Position numbers and translations under genes: made by a program. Of a stretch of 64,000 nucleotides of DNA, positions 59,421 to 64,000 are shown piece after piece. Positions within the stretch are counted from its first letter, which is position 1. Each line of letters starts with the position of its first letter. Source of the stretch: Jeotgalibacillus terrae (GTDB lineage: Bacteria; Bacillota; Bacilli; Bacillales; Jeotgalibacillaceae). The DNA lies in NCBI RefSeq assembly GCF_016908195.1, contig NZ_JAFBDK010000003.1, positions 62,001 through 126,000 on the forward strand. The letters are read 5' to 3'. Below the pieces are notes generated by a model. It did no database searches and was not told the DNA's origin. It saw nothing but the letters and a program-made list of their open reading frames with translations.

Positions 59421-60421
59421 TTAAGAAGTTCCTGATAGAGAGAATCAGCTGGATTCTGCTGATTTTACTATTACTACTTTTAGCGATGATCATTGCCTAT
59501 CTGGACCCTTCCCTTGCGATCAGTTCAATGATGTATTATGTGTTTCTGTCCCTAGTGATCACTGCTGTGTTTGTCACGGTACGCTTTTTCAAAGAGACGC
59601 CGTTTTATAAAGAACTTGATAGTCGGGATGCTTCGACTGATCTATCCACCTTTCCTGAACCGAACAGTCCATTTGAAACATCTATTTATGAGCAGGTAAC
59701 TTCCTCTTTGGAACAGCTTGAAAAGGAAGCTGCTTCAAATAAGGTGCTGCTTGAACAGGAAAAGGATGAGCTTATGTCATGGATTCATGAAGTGAAAACG
59801 CCGCTGACTGCAATGAAATTAATCATTGATCGGACAGAAGACCCCCGTTTAAAGTCTGAGCTGATGTATGAATGGCTGAGAATTCATTACCTGCTTGATC
59901 AGCAGCTGCATCAAAAACGGATCCCATTCATTGAAAATGATCTGTTTATTGAAAAGGTTGAGCTTGAATCACTGATCCATAATGAAATACATACGCTGCG
60001 TTCCTGGTGCCTGAAAAAGAAAATCGGCTTTGACATAGAGCTGAGCGATACACATGTACTGTCAGATGCAAAGTGGCTATCCTTTATTCTCCGTCAGCTG
60101 TTAACAAACGCTGTAAAGTATAGCGGTGAGGGCTCAGACATTACAATACAGTCATCAGAGCAATCTGGTCAGACCGTACTCACTTTAGCGGATCATGGCC
60201 GTGGCATTAACCCGCGCGACCTGCCGAGAATTTTTGAAAAAGGCTTCACCTCTACTGCCAATCATGATCAGCATGCGACAGGAATGGGACTGTATTTAGT
60301 GAAAAAAGCTGCTGCTCCGCTTGACATAAACATAGCTGTTCAATCAAATCCCGGAGCCGGCACAACGATGACGCTGACCTTTCCAAAAGAAAATGAGTTT
60401 CTCAACATTCAGGGCGTGTGA
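59417..60421 (+). CDS. bceS: Intramembrane-sensing histidine kinase BceS
   Basis: A 334-residue kinase with two spans (about residues 10-28 and 40-57) and nearly no outside loop, the mark of BceS-type kinases that sense through their ABC partner. His124 is in SWIHEVKTPLTAM. The ATPase domain has LLTNAVKYSGEGS, ADHGRGI and GMGLYLVKKAA. The stop codon TGA is also the first bases of a BceR-type operator. Confidence 0.92.
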   Translation: MIKKFLIERISWILLILLLLLLAMIIAYLDPSLAISSMMYYVFLSLVITAVFVTVRFFKETPFYKELDSRDASTDLSTFPEPNSPFETSIYEQVTSSLEQLEKEAASNKVLLEQEKDELMSWIHEVKTPLTAMKLIIDRTEDPRLKSELMYEWLRIHYLLDQQLHQKRIPFIENDLFIEKVELESLIHNEIHTLRSWCLKKKIGFDIELSDTHVLSDAKWLSFILRQLLTNAVKYSGEGSDITIQSSEQSGQTVLTLADHGRGINPRDLPRIFEKGFTSTANHDQHATGMGLYLVKKAAAPLDINIAVQSNPGAGTTMTLTFPKENEFLNIQGV

Positions 60422-60446
60422 CAATAATGTCACACGCTTTGCTTTT
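60414..60446 (+). promoter_or_regulatory. BceR operator fused with a hairpin at the end of bceS
   Basis: TGACA-ATAA-TGTCA (60419-60432) fits the BceR consensus TnACA-N4-TGTnA. The same bases form a 10-bp hairpin GCGTGTGACA/TGTCACACGC followed by TTTGCTTTTTT, resembling a terminator. A TACAAT -10 lies at 60486-60491 before bceA, without a good -35, as expected for an activated promoter. Confidence 0.75.
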
Positions 60447-60522
60447 TTGTCAGGAGAATCGAAGGACTTCAACTGTCTGACCCGATACAATAAATGTATC
60501 TTAACACCTGGAGGAAATAGCC

Positions 60523-61284
60523 ATGACAATTCTTGAAGCGAAAAAAATTCATAAGTTCTACGGAAATAAATTTACAAAGCAGGAAGTCTTAAAGGGCATT
60601 GATATCAGCATTCAAAAAGGTGAGTTCGTGACCATCATGGGCGCATCTGGCTCAGGTAAAACCACTCTTTTAAATATACTGTCAACGATCGACCGGCTGA
60701 GCCACGGCTCTTTAGTCATTGAAAATGAGGATCTGACAAAAAGTAAGGAAAAGAAGCTCGCTGAATTCAGAAAGCACCATTTAGGATTTGTTTTTCAGGA
60801 CTATAACCTGCTCGATACGCTGACTGTTAAAGAAAATATTCTGCTTCCCCTTTCGATCACTAGTACTTCTAAAAAAGAAGCACACGCTAAGTTTCAAAGT
60901 GTTGCAGAAGACCTTGGAATTGAAGATATTGCGGGGAAGTACCCGAACGAAATTTCTGGTGGTCAGAAGCAGCGGACCTCTGCTGCACGCGCATTTATTC
61001 ATGAGCCCAGCATCATCTTTGCTGATGAGCCGACTGGTGCGCTTGATTCTAAAGCGGCATCTGACCTGCTTGGCAAGCTGACCCATTTAAATGAAAAACG
61101 CCAGGCAACAATTGTGATGGTCAGTCACGACCCGGTAGCAGCAAGTTACAGCAGCCGCGTCATCTTTATTAAAGACGGCCAGATTTATACGCAGCTGAAT
61201 AAAGGTGATGAAAGCCGGAATTCATTCCTGAAGGATATTATGAAAACGCAGGGCGTGCTGGGTGGTGTGCAGTATGAGCATTAA
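60523..61284 (+). CDS. bceA: Peptide-antibiotic detoxification ABC ATPase BceA
   Basis: A 253-residue ATPase. Walker A is GASGSGKTT, the Q-loop is VFQDYNLLD, the signature is EISGGQKQR, Walker B is [12 protein letters not shown] and the switch is VSHDP. It drives BceB, which frees lipid II-cycle targets from peptides such as bacitracin. ATG follows GGAGG. It overlaps bceB by 11 bases. Confidence 0.95.
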   Translation: MTILEAKKIHKFYGNKFTKQEVLKGIDISIQKGEFVTIMGASGSGKTTLLNILSTIDRLSHGSLVIENEDLTKSKEKKLAEFRKHHLGFVFQDYNLLDTLTVKENILLPLSITSTSKKEAHAKFQSVAEDLGIEDIAGKYPNEISGGQKQRTSAARAFIHEPSIIFADEPTGALDSKAASDLLGKLTHLNEKRQATIVMVSHDPVAASYSSRVIFIKDGQIYTQLNKGDESRNSFLKDIMKTQGVLGGVQYEH

Positions 61285-63217
61285 TCAGCTGATCTTCCGC
61301 AGTTTCCGGAAGAACCTGAAAAGCTATTATCTGTACGTCTTTGCACTGATCTTCAGTGCTGCTCTCTATTTTGCGTTCGTCACACTGCAGTTCGATCCAT
61401 CAATGGATGAAACCTCAGGATCAGTAAAAGGTGAAGCAGGGATCAGAGCGGCTTCTGTTCTATTAATTGGGATTGTAACGATCTTTTTGCTATATGCAAA
61501 TAATTTATTTATTAAACGCCGGAGTAAAGAAATTGGCTTGTTCCAGCTGATCGGTATGACGAAAAATCGGATTTTTGCCATTCTGAGCGCTGAAAATTTA
61601 TTGCTTTATTACAGCTCTCTTATCGTTGGAACAGCGCTCGGCTTTGCCATTTCAAAATTGGTCGCGATGACCTTTTTCAAATTAACAGGCGTGGATGAAA
61701 CGGCAACACTCAGTTTTTCCGGAGCTGCATTTATACAGACATTACTGGTTTTCAGCGCTGTGTATGTATTGATTATGGTGATGAACTTCTTATATATCAA
61801 ACGCCAGACCATACTTTCCCTTTTTCATGTGAAAAGTAAAGCTGAGAGCAGAGTCAAAAAGATATCCTTCCTTGAAATGCTGATTGGCATCCTCGGAATC
61901 TCTCTCATTGCGACTGGCTATTATGTATCTGCACGCCTGTTTGATGGGGATTTCTCATCGATGACTCAACTGTTTCTGGCGATGATCTTTATACTTGGAA
62001 GTGTGATTATCGGGACTTACTTTTTTTATAAAGGTTCAGTCAGCTTTATCGCAAATATAATCAGAAAAAACAAAGGAGGCTACCTGAATATTAATCAGGT
62101 CATGTCCCTCTCTTCTATCATGTTCCGGATGAAATCAAATGCGCTACTGCTGACGATTATCACAACAGTATCAGCTCTAGCAATCGGGCTGCTGTCGTTA
62201 AGCTATATCTCCTACTACTCTGCTGAAAGATCGGCTGAGACTCCTGCTCCTGATGACTTTATATTCATTACTGAAGAGAACGCAGAAGCATTTGGCAGCG
62301 TCTTAAGTGAAAACGGCATTGCTTACAGCGAAAAACAGATTGATGTGATCCAGGCAGATATAGGCATTGAGGAAATTCTGGGTACAGAAATTGAAAATAT
62401 GCAGTTTGATCCTAATCGGATGAATATGTCGGTCGTCAGTGATCGACAGGTTGAAGGCGTTGATGTGAGTATAGATGACATTTTGTTCTCAGGTTCAAGT
62501 GATGCAATCCAGGCACTGATGAACCTGCAGAATGCAGGAACACTTACACTTTATACTGCTACAGATGAGATTGAAAAAGAATATGCCGGATTGAGGGACG
62601 ACTATGTATTACCTTCTATCTTCACCGGCGGCTTACCGGCAGTAGTGGTTGATGAAGCAGTATATGACAGGCTGGCTGAAGATGTGGATGAGGAACTCCA
62701 GCGTGAGGCTTCTTTGTATGTCGGTCTTACACTGGAGGATCCGGAAACCATTGAAAAAGCTGATGAACTGTTCCACAGCATGCCATTCAGTGAAGAAGCC
62801 GGGAGTGCCTCACAATATTCTATGGAACGCATGCAGAAATTGAGTATGGGCTTCATCATGTTTGTGGTCGGCTTCCTCGGACTCACCTTCCTGATCACAT
62901 CAGGCTGCATTCTTTACTTTAAGCAGGTAGAAGAAGGTGATGAAGAACAGCCGAATTACAGGATTCTGAGAAAGCTTGGCTTCACCCGGCAGGATCTTCT
63001 GAAGGGCATCCTTCAAAAGCAGGTCATCAACTTCGGAATTCCACTCACAGTCGGCCTCCTGCACAGCTACTTTGCTGTCAGATCAGGCTGGTTCTTCTTC
63101 GGAACCGAGCTGTGGACACCGATGATTATTGTGATGGTTTTGTATGCCGGACTATATTCAATCTTTGGGATATTGTCGGTGGTTTATTATAAAAAAGTGA
63201 TCAGGACGGCTTTGTGA
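61274..63217 (+). CDS. bceB: Peptide-antibiotic ABC permease BceB
   Basis: A 647-residue permease with ten spans. [20 protein letters not shown] and [20 protein letters not shown] are very close to BceB, and a large extracellular domain of about 200 residues lies between spans 7 and 8 (after [17 protein letters not shown]), which senses the peptide. It signals to BceS. ATG 61274 lies inside the bceA stop region; the frame open from 61262 is less likely to be the start. A terminator follows. Confidence 0.95.
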   Translation: MSINQLIFRSFRKNLKSYYLYVFALIFSAALYFAFVTLQFDPSMDETSGSVKGEAGIRAASVLLIGIVTIFLLYANNLFIKRRSKEIGLFQLIGMTKNRIFAILSAENLLLYYSSLIVGTALGFAISKLVAMTFFKLTGVDETATLSFSGAAFIQTLLVFSAVYVLIMVMNFLYIKRQTILSLFHVKSKAESRVKKISFLEMLIGILGISLIATGYYVSARLFDGDFSSMTQLFLAMIFILGSVIIGTYFFYKGSVSFIANIIRKNKGGYLNINQVMSLSSIMFRMKSNALLLTIITTVSALAIGLLSLSYISYYSAERSAETPAPDDFIFITEENAEAFGSVLSENGIAYSEKQIDVIQADIGIEEILGTEIENMQFDPNRMNMSVVSDRQVEGVDVSIDDILFSGSSDAIQALMNLQNAGTLTLYTATDEIEKEYAGLRDDYVLPSIFTGGLPAVVVDEAVYDRLAEDVDEELQREASLYVGLTLEDPETIEKADELFHSMPFSEEAGSASQYSMERMQKLSMGFIMFVVGFLGLTFLITSGCILYFKQVEEGDEEQPNYRILRKLGFTRQDLLKGILQKQVINFGIPLTVGLLHSYFAVRSGWFFFGTELWTPMIIVMVLYAGLYSIFGILSVVYYKKVIRTAL

Positions 63218-63237
63218 CGTCAGTTAATTAAAAAGAC

Positions 63238-63276
63238 TCCCCGCATCATGTAATTGAATGGTGACGGGGATTTTTT
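63238..63276 (+). terminator. Terminator of bceAB
   Basis: TCCCCG...CGGGGA stem with an inner CAT/ATG pair and six T. Confidence 0.82.
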
Positions 63277-63434
63277 GAATTTTCACCTCACTGTTCTCAT
63301 CAATATTTAATACAAATAAATTCAGATCCATCATCTACTCAGAATAATAGGATTTCTATTATGAAATAAACATTTTTATTGAATGCTAAATATCACTGAT
63401 AGGAGAGATAACACAAAACTCTTTCAAAAAAACC
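63277..63434. other. Intergenic region before the OFA-carrier promoter
   Basis: AT-rich, no reading frame with a ribosome site and no clear repeat. Confidence 0.5.
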
Positions 63435-63463
63435 TTGACCTCTCTTCACATTTTTTATAAGAT
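63435..63463 (+). promoter_or_regulatory. Promoter upstream of the OFA-family carrier gene
   Basis: -35 TTGACC and -10 TAAGAT with a 17-bp spacer. Transcription would begin near 63470, about 230 bases before the start codon, so the mRNA has a long leader. Confidence 0.6.
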
Positions 63464-63561
63464 AAAACAGAAAATTATGAACAAATCTTGAACTTTCTTT
63501 AGAGTCCCTCAAATCTCAGACTGATATGAATAGCGATCCTGTTCCTCTGCCAGCTGAAAAT

Positions 63562-63575
63562 TGAAAGCGCTTTAG
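63562..63575 (+). promoter_or_regulatory. Candidate catabolite-response element (cre)
   Basis: TGAAAGCGCTTTAG matches the strong palindromic CcpA site TGAAAGCGCTTTCA at 12 of 14 positions. It lies about 92 bases after the likely transcription start, a position suited to roadblock repression by CcpA. Confidence 0.62.
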
Positions 63576-63627
63576 AGATCATAGTGGTTATCTACAGCGA
63601 ACCTGTATGTTTAGCTACCGTCACACA

Positions 63628-63669
63628 TTTCCGGGCACTATTGCCAGGAAACCGTTGTGGCGGTTTTTT
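63628..63669 (+). promoter_or_regulatory. Leader hairpins before the OFA-family carrier gene
   Basis: TTTCC-GGGC/GCC-GGAAA (63628-63651) and then a small AACCG/CGGTT hairpin followed by TTTTTT (63650-63669), 31 bases before the start codon. This could be an attenuator. I could not match the leader to a known riboswitch class. Confidence 0.45.
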
Positions 63670-63700
63670 ATGTCAAAAAACGACAAAAGGGGTATGAAAG

Positions 63701-64000
63701 ATGAAAAAGACAAAAAATCGCTGGCTCATTGCTTTGTCAGCTGTCGGGATTCACATCTCAATCGGGTCAGTCTATGCATGGAGTAATTTCACGAATCCGC
63801 TCATTGATGAATTTGGCTGGAGTTCAAGTCAGGTACAGCTCACATTCAGTCTTGCGATTCTCTTCCTCGGGCTTTCAGCAGCTTTCATGGGTCACTTTGT
63901 TGAAAAGCACGGACCGAGAAAATCAGGAATTGTCGCAGCAGTGTTTTTTGGGATTGGTGTTACAGGCTCAGGATTTGCCGTTCAGCTTGGCTCATTACCA
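63701..64000 (+). CDS. OFA-family (oxalate/formate antiporter type) MFS carrier, partial
   Basis: The first 100 residues of a major facilitator that runs off the right edge. NRWLIALSAVGIHISIGSVYAWSNF is the OFA-family N-terminus, with LIDEFGWSSSQVQLTFSLAI and the loop 2-3 motif GHFVEKHGPRKSG. Bacterial OFA members carry monocarboxylates such as oxalate, formate or pyruvate; the substrate here is open. ATG follows AAAGGGG. Confidence 0.88.
   Translation, partial: MKKTKNRWLIALSAVGIHISIGSVYAWSNFTNPLIDEFGWSSSQVQLTFSLAILFLGLSAAFMGHFVEKHGPRKSGIVAAVFFGIGVTGSGFAVQLGSLP

Noticed and set aside
63464-63700. T-box or a known riboswitch in the OFA-carrier leader
   Set aside because: No T-box sequence (AGGGTGG) and no core of the purine, TPP, SAM, lysine, preQ1, fluoride or THF classes could be recognised; kept only as an unassigned leader.

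Overview
The window looks like chromosomal DNA of a moderately low-GC, endospore-forming member of the Bacillales (Bacillaceae/Planococcaceae-like; Jeotgalibacillus is a guess, not shown). Reasons: AAGGAGG-type ribosome binding sites, frequent TTG/GTG starts, intrinsic terminators, a cotJABC spore-coat operon, a LysM-Gmad2 spore-type protein, UppP, a BceRSAB peptide-antibiotic module, a Zur box of the Bacillus type and a B. subtilis-like hxlAB pair. I see no rRNA, tRNA, prophage, complete insertion sequence or CRISPR array.

Layout. 1-9 kb: formate/nitrite transporter (cut by the window edge), amine oxidase, HtpX protease, small membrane proteins, the cotJ operon (split by two tandem hairpin repeats), an alcohol dehydrogenase-like enzyme, an unrecognised polytopic membrane protein with an ASCH protein, and a HAD phosphatase. 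8.8-9.05 kb is a MITE-like element with a perfect 8-bp target duplication. 9-21 kb: a small phospholipase A2-like protein, a soluble PAS-chemotaxis transducer, an XRE regulator/membrane protein pair, a YdcZ-type transporter pair with an ArsR regulator, a Zur-controlled AdcA-ZinT zinc lipoprotein, a VanRS-like two-component system, a lipoprotein gene with an in-frame stop, and a YwoG/YwoH-like MFS/MarR pair. 21-31 kb: DinB protein, an orphan Opp-type permease pair, YdhK-like lipoprotein, UppP, NUDIX, a degenerate serine hydrolase, GNAT, AIM24 and LysM proteins.

31-40 kb: CadA/CadC metal efflux with two operators, followed by an exactly phased 21-bp tandem array, then an EamA exporter, several small stand-alone enzymes, an aldo/keto reductase and hxlAB (formaldehyde fixation/detoxification). 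40-53 kb: a GntR-ABC operon (YtrA type), a stress-type SDR, a pentapeptide-repeat protein, polyphosphate kinase 2, a membrane diguanylate cyclase, an SDR/TetR pair, the rifampin ADP-ribosyltransferase Arr, a second EamA exporter, a SLAC1/TDT-like protein and an acyltransferase. 53-64 kb: an SsuABC-like ABC operon ending in a SCO lipoprotein, catechol dioxygenase CatE, the bceRSAB module and the start of an OFA-family MFS carrier behind a long leader.

The genes are mostly independent accessory functions: metal homeostasis (adcA, cadAC), antimicrobial or xenobiotic defence (bceRSAB, arr, uppP, MFS/MarR, YtrA-type ABC), C1 and aromatic detoxification (hxlAB, catE) and envelope or spore functions. 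The most unusual features are non-coding: the 21-bp array, the covarying tandem hairpins in the cotJ operon, the MITE, a family of hairpins sharing a GGGTCAGACCC centre, and a predicted BceR operator that begins at the bceS stop codon.
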